From: an uncultured Elusimicrobiales bacterium
Lineage (GTDB): Bacteria; Elusimicrobiota; Elusimicrobia; Elusimicrobiales; Elusimicrobiaceae
Direction: 5' to 3'
NCBI GenBank assembly: GCA_934662565.1
Contig: CAKUKI010000005.1
Span: 112,934-176,933, forward strand
Length of the DNA: 64,000 nucleotides
Made by a program: the position numbers and the translations under genes. The notes under the pieces are model-generated. The model was given only the letters and a program-made list of their open reading frames with translations. It was not told where the DNA came from and ran no database searches. Positions 37,730-45,795 of the stretch are shown here, piece by piece (within the stretch, counting starts at the first letter, position 1; each line of letters begins with the position of its first letter).

Positions 37730-38380
37730 TTATAACCCCAACGCTAAAAACTTGTTAATGAGCCCCAAGGCCAAGCTGACCGGCGGAATTAAAAAATACT
37801 TCAACATACCGGTCACAATCAAAATAACCACAATATACATGCCGTAGCGCCCAAAAAACATTTGGTAGCGCATGGCGCTGCGTACAGGCAGAAACGCGGC
37901 TACAATGTTGCCGCCGTCTAGCGGAGGAATGGGCATTAAGTTAAACACCGCCAGTAAGATATTAATAAAAATACCATATTGGAAAGCCAACATCACGGCT
38001 TGCAGTTTAGCCGCCGGAGCCTGTGCAAACGCAGGAATAAAAAATAAAATTTTAAGCACAAATACCAACACCGCCGCCAGCAACAAATTAGCGCACGGCC
38101 CCGCCGCGGCCACTTTGCCCATATCGGCACGGGGGGAAGGCAACCTTAAAGGATTCACCGGCACGGGTTTAGCCCAGCCGAAAAGCGGCAAATTAAAAAG
38201 ATAACAAAACGCGGGAACGGCCAGCGTGCCTATCCAATCAATATGCGCCATAGGGTTTAATGTCAGCCGTCCGCTCAAATAAGCGGTATCATCCCCCAGT
38301 TTATACGCTACTAAACCGTGGGCGAACTCGTGCCAGACGATAGAAAAAAATAAAATGGGTATGTATAGTATAATTTCCAT
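37730..38380 (-). CDS. site-2 protease family membrane metalloprotease (M50)
   Basis: A 216-residue integral membrane protein. The zinc-binding motif HEFAHG lies in the first helix (VWHEFAHGLVAYKLGD) and the third ligand region is MPIPPLDGGNIVAA. Four to five further hydrophobic segments are present. No PDZ domain is present, placing it with the short M50 family members close to the YwhC type. It would cleave within membranes. The ATG is only eight bases after a TAGAAT -10-like hexamer (38394-38389) and has no strong ribosome binding site, so the transcript may be nearly leaderless. It is the first gene of the scpA-scpB-glgA run. Confidence 0.9.
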   Translation of the reverse strand: MEIILYIPILFFSIVWHEFAHGLVAYKLGDDTAYLSGRLTLNPMAHIDWIGTLAVPAFCYLFNLPLFGWAKPVPVNPLRLPSPRADMGKVAAAGPCANLLLAAVLVFVLKILFFIPAFAQAPAAKLQAVMLAFQYGIFINILLAVFNLMPIPPLDGGNIVAAFLPVRSAMRYQMFFGRYGMYIVVILIVTGMLKYFLIPPVSLALGLINKFLALGL

Positions 38381-38448
38381 ATATGCCTATTCTACTAATT
38401 TATACCCGCTTATGCACGGGGGTTTTACCTCTCACTCCAAAAAAATGC

Positions 38449-38477
38449 TTGACATTTCCCGCCAACTAACTTATAGT
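38449..38477 (+). promoter_or_regulatory. consensus sigma70-type promoter
   Basis: TTGACA (38449-38454), a 17-base spacer and TATAGT (38472-38477), 32 bases before the ATG of the 91-residue gene. The gene also has a GGGGG ribosome binding site. This is one of the best promoter matches in the window. Confidence 0.8.
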
Positions 38478-38508
38478 AATTATTACCTGAAAATAACAGG
38501 GGGTAAAA

Positions 38509-38784
38509 ATGACACTATTAGCCTTACAAACCGTGGAGCATTACAACCAAGCACTCCGTCAACCCGGCATTTGTGCGTTGTGGTGCCAAGAGGGTGACAG
38601 TAAACGCCTGCTATCCGTCCACCCCAGTGAAGACGTACATTCTTCCGTACGGGCATTTCAAGAGCTCCAACAACTGCGTGTGTACAGCGGCAACAAAATT
38701 ACATTTTCCGTGGGATATATGCCCAATTCTTCGCCCGAAGACCGCGCCAGCGTGGCACGCCAGCTCATCCGCCAGCACGTTTAA
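38509..38784 (+). CDS. small orphan protein of unknown function
   Basis: A 91-residue soluble protein, the only plus-strand gene in a 15-kb minus-strand block. GGGGG lies six bases before the ATG, a strong promoter precedes it and a bidirectional terminator follows, so it is a monocistronic, well-expressed unit. The sequence has no signal peptide or membrane helix. Two cysteines sit close together (GICALWCQEG) and the C-terminus is helical (SPEDRASVARQLIRQHV). I recognise no family. The alternation of short strands and a terminal helix would fit a small alpha/beta fold. Confidence 0.75.
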   Translation: MTLLALQTVEHYNQALRQPGICALWCQEGDSKRLLSVHPSEDVHSSVRAFQELQQLRVYSGNKITFSVGYMPNSSPEDRASVARQLIRQHV

Positions 38785-38811
38785 CGCGCGCTTATTTTAC
38801 CGCAACACTGT

Positions 38812-38842
38812 AAAAAAACCGGCCTTTAAGACCGGTTTTTAA
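38812..38842. terminator. bidirectional terminator
   Basis: AAAAAACCGG and CCGGTTTTT form a stem around a loop of about eight bases. T-runs lie on both strands, so it can end both the 91-residue gene (plus) and the CCA-polymerase gene (minus). Confidence 0.8.
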
Positions 38843-38852
38843 TTTTGTGCAA

Positions 38853-40016
38853 TTAGGCGGATGCAATATCGCCCATACAATTTTTCGTGCCGAAACAGAC
38901 TTCTACTATTTTTAAGGCATCTTCCCGACAGGACACCTTGCCGTCCCACTGCATCCGGCAGCACCGCTCCAGCGCGCAGGAAATGCGCCGTCCGGCTAAT
39001 CCCAGTTCTTTCAAATCCCGCCCGCGCAAAAAGCACGGTTCCAGCGCGTATTTTTTGAGCCCCGGATGCACGGCCCGTATAACGGCCTGCTGCATGGGGG
39101 TCAGCGCGCGCAAAGGCGCATGGCACGATTCAGACACCTTCCACGCTTCCAAAATTTCTTGGGCAAGCTCCTTTTTTACGCGCATGGATTTCAAAAATTC
39201 TTCCCCGCTTTTGCCCAAACTGCACACCATAACCCCCAAGCGTTCGTCCACGGTTTTTACGCGGTTCAGGCCGTCATGCCACACTAACCCCGGATACACA
39301 AATTGCAACATCCCGTAGGCGCGCATCATTTCCAAAATGCGTTTGATTTCTTTTTCTTTATTGATTTTCAAAAATTCCCGCGTCAGCCGTTCGCGCGAAA
39401 GAAGCAACGGATACTGCTGTTTGACCGCCTCTTTTAATAATTCTTCCGTTTTTGGGGCCAGTTTCCACCCGAACCGTCCGGCAAAACGCACCGCCCTGCA
39501 CATACGGGTCGGGTCATCCAAAAAACTTTTAGGGTGCAGAATACGGATAATCCCCGCATCAATATCTTTTTGCGCGCCGAACGGGTCAAACGAGGCGCCA
39601 AAAGAATCCGGCATAATACTTAATGCCCAAGAGTTAGCGGTAAAATCACGCCGGAATATATCATCTTTAATGCACGAAGGCGTCACTTCCGGCAGCACTC
39701 CGGCACGGGGGTAGCTTTCGCGCCGCGCGCGCACCATATCTAACTTAAGTCCGGTAGTTAAATTTACGCGAAACGTACTAAACTGGGAAAATTTATGTTT
39801 GCTCCCCCCCCAACGTTTGACCGCAAAACCGGCCATAGGGTCCACATTTCCCTCAAAGGATAAATCAATATCCAGCGTATCGCGCCCCAAATAAAAATCA
39901 CGCACCGCACCGCCCACAATCCATGCTTTGGTGCCCAGTTTTTCGGCATAAGTGCCGATAGAAAACAAAATTTCTTGATATTTTTTAGGAATTTTTACCG
40001 GATTTTTACCTTTCAT
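38853..40016 (-). CDS. CCA-adding enzyme / poly(A) polymerase family protein
   Basis: A 387-residue class II nucleotidyltransferase. The head domain carries AWIVGGAVRDFYLGR and DTLDIDLSFEG (the two catalytic Asp), a later RRDFTANSWALSIMPDSFGA, and the RxxD-like segment DDPTRMCRAVRFAGRFGWKL of the neck domain. No HD domain is evident. Such enzymes add CCA to tRNA or A tails to RNA; the two cannot be told apart here. The tRNA-Arg in this window has no encoded CCA, so a CCA-adding activity is required in the cell. The start overlaps the stop of the CpXC gene (ATGA). Confidence 0.88.
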   Translation of the reverse strand: MKGKNPVKIPKKYQEILFSIGTYAEKLGTKAWIVGGAVRDFYLGRDTLDIDLSFEGNVDPMAGFAVKRWGGSKHKFSQFSTFRVNLTTGLKLDMVRARRESYPRAGVLPEVTPSCIKDDIFRRDFTANSWALSIMPDSFGASFDPFGAQKDIDAGIIRILHPKSFLDDPTRMCRAVRFAGRFGWKLAPKTEELLKEAVKQQYPLLLSRERLTREFLKINKEKEIKRILEMMRAYGMLQFVYPGLVWHDGLNRVKTVDERLGVMVCSLGKSGEEFLKSMRVKKELAQEILEAWKVSESCHAPLRALTPMQQAVIRAVHPGLKKYALEPCFLRGRDLKELGLAGRRISCALERCCRMQWDGKVSCREDALKIVEVCFGTKNCMGDIASA

Positions 40017-40651
40017 AGCAGTAAAGGCTCGCTTGCCCCCTCCTCACTCATACGGTCCATAAAGTTTTGCAAGAGTTTGCTGTTTAACCCCGTTTTAAGC
40101 ACTTTATGGGCGGCCAGCGCATACGCATTGGCGCCGGAGTTATCCGCAGCGGGCACATAAAGCGGAAAATGATTTTTCCGCGCATAGGCGGGTTTTAGGC
40201 GGGCCACCTGCAAGCCGGCCGCCGCGCACGCCGCCGCCACCACTTCGGATTCAAACGTCAGTTCTTCTTCGTGTTCCAACACACTTTTTAAGGCTTCTAA
40301 CCCAAACACATACGCGGGTTCATAGTCTAACTGTAAGGTTTTGGAAAGTGTTTTTTTAATAAGGGCGTAATCTTCCTTCATTTTAGCAACTAGGGCCTCT
40401 TCTTTGGCTTTGTCCGCGTGTGCAAACACAAATACCATCAGTTCGGCGGGGGCATCCAAATAAATCAGGTTGGAGTCGTGATGAAAGAAAGTTTTACATC
40501 CCGGACAACAAAACAAATTCAGCTCTCCGCCCAACGCGGCGGTTTTCAAATCGGGGTCTTGGTCTGCGCGCACAAAAGACCAATACTCTACATCAAACGC
40601 TTCACAATGGTTGGGGCAATGCGCCTGCCCTTCTGCTTTAATAGATTTCAT
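40013..40651 (-). CDS. CpXC-type zinc-binding protein
   Basis: A 212-residue protein. The N-terminal 60 residues hold paired cysteine motifs (HCPNHCEAF and NLFCCPGCKTFFHHDSNLIYL), typical of the CpXC domain thought to bind a metal. The remainder is mostly alpha-helical with Ala/Lys-rich segments. It overlaps the CCA-polymerase family gene by four bases. The function of CpXC proteins is not established. No signal peptide is present. Confidence 0.75.
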   Translation of the reverse strand: MKSIKAEGQAHCPNHCEAFDVEYWSFVRADQDPDLKTAALGGELNLFCCPGCKTFFHHDSNLIYLDAPAELMVFVFAHADKAKEEALVAKMKEDYALIKKTLSKTLQLDYEPAYVFGLEALKSVLEHEEELTFESEVVAAACAAAGLQVARLKPAYARKNHFPLYVPAADNSGANAYALAAHKVLKTGLNSKLLQNFMDRMSEEGASEPLLL

Positions 40652-40787
40652 AACAATTTTATACCAAAAATGGACTCCTTCTGTAATATAAAAACGGCTT
40701 CTAACCCAAAAAAGGCACCCGCAAGTGCTGGGGGTCCGTCGGAAGAATACAGGCCGAGCAAATACGCCGCTCGGCCCATAAAAACTC
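40652..40787 (-). terminator. region downstream of tRNA-Arg with strong hairpin
   Basis: Bases 40752-40776 form an 8-bp GGCCGAGC/GCTCGGCC stem on the minus strand, placed 12 bases after the tRNA 3' end. There is no long T-run, so it may be a processing or weak termination structure. Nothing else is evident in this stretch. Confidence 0.5.
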
Positions 40788-40860
40788 TGCCCCGCATGGG
40801 ATTTGAACCCATACCACCGGTTCCGAAGACCGGTACTCTATCCAGTTGAGCTAACGGGGC
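40788..40860 (-). tRNA. tRNA-Arg (anticodon TCG)
   Basis: The minus strand folds as a cloverleaf: acceptor GCCCCGT/GCGGGGC with one wobble pair, D-arm GCTCAACTGGATAGAG, anticodon stem CCGGT/ACCGG around loop CTTCGGA (anticodon TCG) and T-arm with GGGTTCAAATCCC. The discriminator base is A and CCA is not encoded. It reads CGN arginine codons. Confidence 0.93.
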
Positions 40861-40935
40861 GTGTTTTTTATTGTACCAATTTTTAAGCGCGCACACAGGC
40901 TTAAAAAGGTCCCCTACTCCGGCGCTCCTAAAATT

Positions 40936-40944
40936 TGCTAGAAT
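40936..40944 (+). promoter_or_regulatory. extended -10 promoter of the yebC-like gene
   Basis: TGCTAGAAT: TG one base before the hexamer TAGAAT (40939-40944). It lies 34 bases before the ATG, leaving room for the TAAGGAG ribosome binding site. No good -35 is seen. Confidence 0.6.
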
Positions 40945-40978
40945 AAAGGTATCTTAATTTGCAGTAAGGAGTATATCT

Positions 40979-41740
40979 ATGGGTGGACATTCACACTGGG
41001 CTGGTATTAAACACAAAAAAGCCCTCGTAGACGCCAAAAAAGGCAAAGTATTCACTAAAATTTTAAGAGAAATCACCATCGCCGCCAAAATGAGCGGCGG
41101 CAATCCGGACCAAAACCCCCGCTTGCGCAAAGCGGTGGATGATGCCCGTGCCGCTAACATGCCGTTTGATAACGTCAAACGTGCCATTATGAAAGGTACC
41201 GGCCAACTGCCCGGTGTTTCTTACGAAGAAATCACTTACGAAGGCTACGGCCCCGGTTCCGTGGCGGTTATTGTGGAATGTACTACGGACAATAAAAACC
41301 GCACGTTTTCCGAAATTCGCAAAATTTTCACCAGCCACGGCGGCAACACAGGTACGGCCGGTTGCGTATCTTATATGTTTAAGAGCAAAGGCTTAATTGT
41401 GGTGAAAAAAGAAGACATTGGCGAAGACGACCTGATGAATTTGGCCTTGGAAGCCGGCGCCGAAGACGTGCGCACCGTGGGTGACGTGTACGAAGTGCTT
41501 ACCGCGCCCGATATGGCCGCCATTGATGCCGTTAAAAAAGCCATTGAAGCCAAAGGCATTACGCCCGAATCGGCCGATTTATCCATGATTCCGGACACCG
41601 AAGTCAGCATTACCGACGAACACACCGCCGAAACCTTAATGAAAATGCTGGAAGCCTTGGACGACCACGACGACACCAAAAACGTATACGATAACTCCAG
41701 CATTGACGAAGCTGTTTTAGCCAAACTGGAAGATAAATAG
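40979..41740 (+). CDS. yebC: YebC/PmpR family DNA-binding or translation-associated protein
   Basis: A 253-residue protein with the family N-terminus GGHSHWAGIKHKKALVDAKK and the second-domain segment YEGYGPGSVAVIVECTTDNK plus GTAGCVSYMFKSKG. The family has been described both as transcription regulators and, for YebC, as a ribosome-associated factor that helps translation of proline stretches. The C-terminal Asp-rich end is normal. A strong AAGGAG precedes the ATG. It is followed seven bases later by ruvC, the common yebC-ruvC order. Confidence 0.95.
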   Translation: MGGHSHWAGIKHKKALVDAKKGKVFTKILREITIAAKMSGGNPDQNPRLRKAVDDARAANMPFDNVKRAIMKGTGQLPGVSYEEITYEGYGPGSVAVIVECTTDNKNRTFSEIRKIFTSHGGNTGTAGCVSYMFKSKGLIVVKKEDIGEDDLMNLALEAGAEDVRTVGDVYEVLTAPDMAAIDAVKKAIEAKGITPESADLSMIPDTEVSITDEHTAETLMKMLEALDDHDDTKNVYDNSSIDEAVLAKLEDK

Positions 41741-41747
41741 AGGCCGC

Positions 41748-42314
41748 TTGACTCCTCAAACGACCACCGTTTTAGGTATAGACCCCGGTTTAGACAGAAC
41801 GGGCTGGGCGATTCTGACAAGAAACGCTCGGTCCGTTTTGTCTTTACAGGCATGCGGGTTGATTCATACGGGGGCGGAGCAAGAGCTGCCCCAGCGGCTT
41901 GAATATATTTTCCGGGAATTACAAAAAATTCTGCAAACCTATCAGCCGGACCAAGTGGCTATGGAGCAGAATTTTTTTCTCAAACGCGCCACCACCATGG
42001 CCCATACGGTTATGACGCGCGGCGTCATTATACTGGCTTGCCAACTGGCCGGAAAAACCATTACATTTTATCCCCCCAAGCGGGTAAAAATGCTCATTTG
42101 CGGCACCGGCACTGCGGACAAAAAACAAGTACAGCGTATGGTTCAGCTGACGTTAAATTTGGATAAGGCGCCGTCGCCCGACGACACCGCCGACGCCGTG
42201 GCTATTGCTATTTGCCACTTAAAAACCGCCCCACTGAACAATATGCTCAATGTAAAGGCGGCCTTCCTTGCCAAACTGAAAGCCGCCCGCGAAGCTCAAA
42301 TTAAAAAGAAATAA
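41748..42314 (+). CDS. ruvC: Holliday junction resolvase RuvC
   Basis: A 188-residue nuclease. It starts at a TTG at 41748, with AGAGG four bases upstream; the next in-frame start would remove the GIDPG motif. Catalytic acidic residues are in VLGIDPGLDRTGW, VAMEQNFF and the C-terminal DDTADAVAIAICH. The enzyme cuts Holliday junctions moved by RuvAB, whose genes lie 650 bases further on. The yebC-ruvC-ruvA-ruvB order is common, but here a minus-strand pilin gene separates ruvC from ruvA. Confidence 0.93.
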   Translation: MTPQTTTVLGIDPGLDRTGWAILTRNARSVLSLQACGLIHTGAEQELPQRLEYIFRELQKILQTYQPDQVAMEQNFFLKRATTMAHTVMTRGVIILACQLAGKTITFYPPKRVKMLICGTGTADKKQVQRMVQLTLNLDKAPSPDDTADAVAIAICHLKTAPLNNMLNVKAAFLAKLKAAREAQIKKK

Positions 42315-42332
42315 TTTTTTCCTGTACGCCGC

Positions 42333-42875
42333 CTAAAAACAAATCTCATAGACATCTTCGTTAAAAGGACTTTTTTGGGTAAAAGTCCCCATGCTTTTGC
42401 CTAAACGGTTTGTTTGTTCACTGTTCGCACGCAACATAAAACATCCTTGTTTTACCCCCCACATAGAATCGTACCAATAATTAAAATTAGCCGCACTATT
42501 GGCACCCTGAATATATCCGTCTATATCAAATTTATAAAAGGACCCATCCGGCAAGATTATCACGGAATTTTCCACTCCTTCGTCAGAACCCAACACCTGC
42601 CCCGGAAAGGAAATATCCACTTGGGTAAAATCCATCGGATAACTGCCCGTGGCCATTTTATAGGCTTCCGCCGCTTGGCGAATGGTTTTCATATTGGATA
42701 GCAAGCTGATAGCACGGCTTTTATTTACCGCATTTTGATACTGGGGCAAAGCGACCCCTGCCAAAATGCCGATAATCAGCACAACTACCAGCAATTCAAT
42801 CAGCGTAAACCCGCCTAATCGGCGGCTCACGCGGTTTTTACTTACGTCCGGCTTATTTTGATAAATTTTGTTCAT
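42333..42875 (-). CDS. type IV pilin-like protein between ruvC and ruvA
   Basis: A 180-residue prepilin from the ATG at 42875. The N-terminal leader ends RRLGG and the mature part begins FTLIELLVVVLIIGILAGVA, with Glu5 conserved. The following LPQYQNAVNKSRAISLLSNM is shared with the other pilins of the window. The C-terminal domain has two cysteines (GCFML and the last but one residue, EICF), which could form the usual pilin disulfide. No ribosome binding site is present before the ATG; instead the ATG lies in the loop of a perfect 13-bp inverted repeat. It is inserted against the direction of the ruv genes. Confidence 0.88.
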   Translation of the reverse strand: MNKIYQNKPDVSKNRVSRRLGGFTLIELLVVVLIIGILAGVALPQYQNAVNKSRAISLLSNMKTIRQAAEAYKMATGSYPMDFTQVDISFPGQVLGSDEGVENSVIILPDGSFYKFDIDGYIQGANSAANFNYWYDSMWGVKQGCFMLRANSEQTNRLGKSMGTFTQKSPFNEDVYEICF

Positions 42876-42889
42876 AAACAAAATTTATC
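42860..42889 (-). repeat. perfect 13-bp inverted repeat spanning the pilin start codon
   Basis: GATAAATTTTGTT, a four-base centre and AACAAAATTTATC. On the pilin mRNA the start codon AUG uses three of the four loop bases. It could be an RNA hairpin controlling translation or an operator for a dimeric regulator. Confidence 0.75.
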
Positions 42890-42950
42890 AAAAAAAAACA
42901 AAACAACCCCTTTCTGATTTAACAGCCAAACAACGCCGCTCCCCCCAATA

Positions 42951-42959
42951 TGCTAAAAT
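42951..42959 (+). promoter_or_regulatory. extended -10 promoter of ruvA, likely leaderless
   Basis: TGCTAAAAT with the hexamer at 42954-42959. The ruvA ATG follows after six bases, so transcription would begin at or next to the start codon. No ribosome binding site is present. Confidence 0.6.
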
Positions 42960-42965
42960 GAAATT

Positions 42966-43577
42966 ATGATAGGGTATTTAAGAGGCGAAGTGCTGGAAGT
43001 GCGCGAAGACAGCGTGCTGATTTTATGCGGCGGTATTGGGTACGAGGTAAATCTGGCCCATTCTTCCGCGTTGGAAATTGAAGCCGGAAAAGAGATTTCC
43101 TTATATATAGCGGAGTCTTTCTCCCAATTTGACGGCCCTGTTTTGTACGGCTTTTTATCTAAAGAAGACAAAGCCCTCTGGCTCCTGTTCAAAACGTCTA
43201 TTCCCAATACGGGGGCCAAAAAAGCCTTGGAATTTTTGAACAAAGCCCTGCGCAGCGTGGCCGATTTTCACCGTGCCATCACCTCGCGCGACCCTAAAAT
43301 TTTAACCGGCATTTTTGGCTTTACCGCCAAAACGGCCGAAAAATTAATTGCCTCCTTAAAAGATAAAATGGATGCAGTTTCCGTGCAAGGCGAAAGCAAA
43401 ATTAAAGTGCTGGACGAAGCCCCCTATTTAAGCGGTGTATTGGAAGCCTTAACCGCGCTGGGCTATTCCGCCGCCGAAACCCGCCGCGCTATGGAAAAAC
43501 TCCACGCCGAGGGCATTAACCCCAACGGCAAGGTGGAAGACATCATTAAAGAAGCCTTGCGCGTACTGAAAAAATGA
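42966..43577 (+). CDS. ruvA: Holliday junction branch migration protein RuvA
   Basis: A 203-residue protein with the three RuvA domains: an OB fold (MIGYLRGEVLEVREDSVLIL, GGIGYEVNLA), helix-hairpin-helix repeats in the middle (GVGxK-like PNTGAKKALEFLNKA and GIFGFTAKTAEKLIASLKDK) and the C-terminal RuvB-binding domain (VLEALTALGYSAAETRRAME). RuvA tetramers bind Holliday junctions and load RuvB. It overlaps ruvB by four bases (ATGA). It has no ribosome binding site and a -10 element six bases before the ATG. Confidence 0.95.
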   Translation: MIGYLRGEVLEVREDSVLILCGGIGYEVNLAHSSALEIEAGKEISLYIAESFSQFDGPVLYGFLSKEDKALWLLFKTSIPNTGAKKALEFLNKALRSVADFHRAITSRDPKILTGIFGFTAKTAEKLIASLKDKMDAVSVQGESKIKVLDEAPYLSGVLEALTALGYSAAETRRAMEKLHAEGINPNGKVEDIIKEALRVLKK

Positions 43578-44596
43578 GCAACCAAAACGATATTTTAGAT
43601 GTAAAACAATTAAGCGAAGAATCCGGCGGGCTGGAAGCGGCCCTGCGCCCGAATTCTTTGGACGAGTTCGTCGGGCAGGACAAACTGAAATCCAACCTGC
43701 GCGTCTTTATAGAGGCCGCCCGCTCCCGCGGGGAGGCACTGGACCACTGCCTTTTTTATGCGCCCCCCGGCCTGGGCAAAACCACGCTGGCCAACATTTT
43801 AGCTAAAGAAATGGGCGTTAATATCAAAGTGACGTCCGGCCCCGTGTTAGCCCGCCCCGGTGATTTGGCCGCCATGCTCACTACGGAACTTGCCGACGGC
43901 GATATTTTATTTATTGACGAAATCCACCGCCTAAATCCGGCCGTGGAAGAAGCCCTTTATCCGGCCATGGAAGACTTTACCTTTTTTATTAACACCGGCA
44001 AGGGCGCCGGTTCCACCACCTTAAAACTGGCCGTACCCAAATTTACATTGGTGGGGGCCACCACGCGCTCGGGGCTGCTTACCGGCCCGCTGCGGGACCG
44101 CTTTGGCATTGTGTTTAATTTGGGGTTTTATGAAATCCCCGAAATTACGGATATTTTGGCCCGCTCCGCCCGCTTGTTAAACATAGCGGCCGACCGCGCG
44201 GGCCTTACGGAACTGGCCCAGCGCTCCCGCGGCACCCCGCGTATTGCCAACCGCCTGTTGCGCCGCGCGCGGGACTTTGCCCAAGTAAAAGGGCAAGGCG
44301 TTATCACGCACGATATTGCCAAACTGGCTATGGATGCCTTAGATATTGATTGCGAGGGGTTAGACAGCGTGGATAAGCGCATTTTGGAAGCCCTGATAGA
44401 CCGCTTTTCCGGCGGCCCTGTGGGGGTGGAAAATTTGGCGATTGCCGTGTCCGAATCCATTGATACGCTAACAGATGCCATTGAGCCTTATTTAATTAAA
44501 GCCGGCTTTATTGCGCGCACCCCGCGCGGGCGGGTTGCCACCCCCAAAGCCTATACGCATTTGGGGCGCAAGCCGTCGGGCGATTTACTGTTTTAA
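43574..44596 (+). CDS. ruvB: Holliday junction helicase RuvB
   Basis: A 340-residue AAA+ ATPase. Motifs are LDEFVGQDKLKSNLRVFIEA, Walker A APPGLGKTTLANILA, Walker B DILFIDEIHRLNP, sensor 1 LVGATTRSGLLTGPLRDRFG, sensor 2 SRGTPRIANRLLRRARDFAQ and a C-terminal winged helix. It drives branch migration with RuvA. The start overlaps the ruvA stop. The SpoIID-like gene starts one base after its stop codon. Confidence 0.97.
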   Translation: MSNQNDILDVKQLSEESGGLEAALRPNSLDEFVGQDKLKSNLRVFIEAARSRGEALDHCLFYAPPGLGKTTLANILAKEMGVNIKVTSGPVLARPGDLAAMLTTELADGDILFIDEIHRLNPAVEEALYPAMEDFTFFINTGKGAGSTTLKLAVPKFTLVGATTRSGLLTGPLRDRFGIVFNLGFYEIPEITDILARSARLLNIAADRAGLTELAQRSRGTPRIANRLLRRARDFAQVKGQGVITHDIAKLAMDALDIDCEGLDSVDKRILEALIDRFSGGPVGVENLAIAVSESIDTLTDAIEPYLIKAGFIARTPRGRVATPKAYTHLGRKPSGDLLF

Positions 44597-44597
44597 T

Positions 44598-45794
44598 ATG
44601 AAAAACCGCGCGTTGTTATTGTTCGTTTTAGCAAGCACTTTACTGGCGGGAGCCTGTGCCGCGCCGTCCATGCGTTATACGCACGCGGGCGGGGCCGCAA
44701 CTACGGATACTGCCAGAGCGGACGACACGCAAAAAGGCCCCGTTGTGCGCGTTTTACTGGCCGAAAAACAACGCAAAGCCACCTTCAAAAATACAGGGCG
44801 GGTGTATATTTACACGCAGGACCGCACGCAAAAATTCAAAATTTCCCACGCAGGCAGTTTTATGGTACAGGCGTTAGGCGCGGGCAAAATCCAAGCCGGC
44901 ACCTTACAAAGCGCGCAAGCCGTTATTTTGGAACCCGCCGCGGGAACCCCGCTTATTTTTAACGGAAATTCTTTTGCGGGGCGCGTGCGGATTGTGCCGG
45001 ACGGCAACGCCTTTCACATTGTGGAATATGCGCCGCTGGAAGAATACTTAATCGGCGTTTTACCGTATGAAATGAGCCACACTTGGCCGGCGGAAGCCCT
45101 CAAAGCGCAAGCGGTAGCTGCCCGCACCTATACCCTAAAAAGCATGGAAACCACCGGCAAACGCTATTTTGATTTATATAGCGACGTCCGCAGCCAAATG
45201 TATAAAGGCTCCGGCAAAAAATATCCGTCTGTGCAAAAAGCGGTACAAGCCACCCAAGGCCAAATTTTAACGTATCAAAATAAACTTTTCTACACCTATT
45301 ATCACGGCAACTGCGGCGGCGCGACGGACAGCGTCACCAGTTGGAACCCCAGTTCCACCGCCATTAAGCCGCTTTCCGGCGCCAAATGCGGCTATGACAA
45401 GCACTCCAAAAACTATGCTTGGCAGATGACGGTTCCCCGTGCCAAGGTGGAAGAGTACACCGCGTCTATCGGCCTAGCGGGCCAGTTAAAAGCACTGTCC
45501 GTTTCCCGCAAAACAAGCACCGGCCGCGCCACCAATTTAACCGTTAAAACGGCTAAAGGCTCCAAAAATGTGGCGTGCGGCAAATTCCGCGCCGCCACGG
45601 GACTCAAAAGTTGCAAAATAAACAAAATTTCCGTACGCAAAAAATACGTGCTTTTTAAGGGGCGCGGCAGCGGGCACGGCGTGGGCATGTGCCAAGACGG
45701 CGCCTACGGCATGGCTAAAGACGGCAAAAACTATAAACAAATTTTGAAAAAATACTACCACGGGGCCAAACTCACCCCGCTAAAGGAAGATTAA
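44598..45794 (+). CDS. SpoIID/LytB domain protein
   Basis: A 398-residue exported protein starting at the ATG at 44598, one base after the ruvB stop; a longer frame overlapping ruvB lacks a signal peptide. The signal region RALLLFVLASTLLAGACAAP may end in a lipobox-like LLAGAC. The SpoIID domain is clear: YLIGVLPYEMSHTWPAEALK, AQAVAARTYTLKSM, YSDVRSQMYKGSGK, FYTYYHGNCGGATDSV and the C-terminal GRGSGHGVGMCQDGAYGMA. SpoIID enzymes are lytic transglycosylases acting on denuded glycan strands in sporulating bacteria; relatives in non-sporulators probably act in cell-wall turnover. It ends one base before queA. Confidence 0.88.
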   Translation: MKNRALLLFVLASTLLAGACAAPSMRYTHAGGAATTDTARADDTQKGPVVRVLLAEKQRKATFKNTGRVYIYTQDRTQKFKISHAGSFMVQALGAGKIQAGTLQSAQAVILEPAAGTPLIFNGNSFAGRVRIVPDGNAFHIVEYAPLEEYLIGVLPYEMSHTWPAEALKAQAVAARTYTLKSMETTGKRYFDLYSDVRSQMYKGSGKKYPSVQKAVQATQGQILTYQNKLFYTYYHGNCGGATDSVTSWNPSSTAIKPLSGAKCGYDKHSKNYAWQMTVPRAKVEEYTASIGLAGQLKALSVSRKTSTGRATNLTVKTAKGSKNVACGKFRAATGLKSCKINKISVRKKYVLFKGRGSGHGVGMCQDGAYGMAKDGKNYKQILKKYYHGAKLTPLKED

Positions 45795-45795
45795 C

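Noticed and set aside
40648..40896. 82-residue minus-strand open frame
   Set aside because: It reads through the tRNA-Arg gene and its terminator hairpin, a common false gene.
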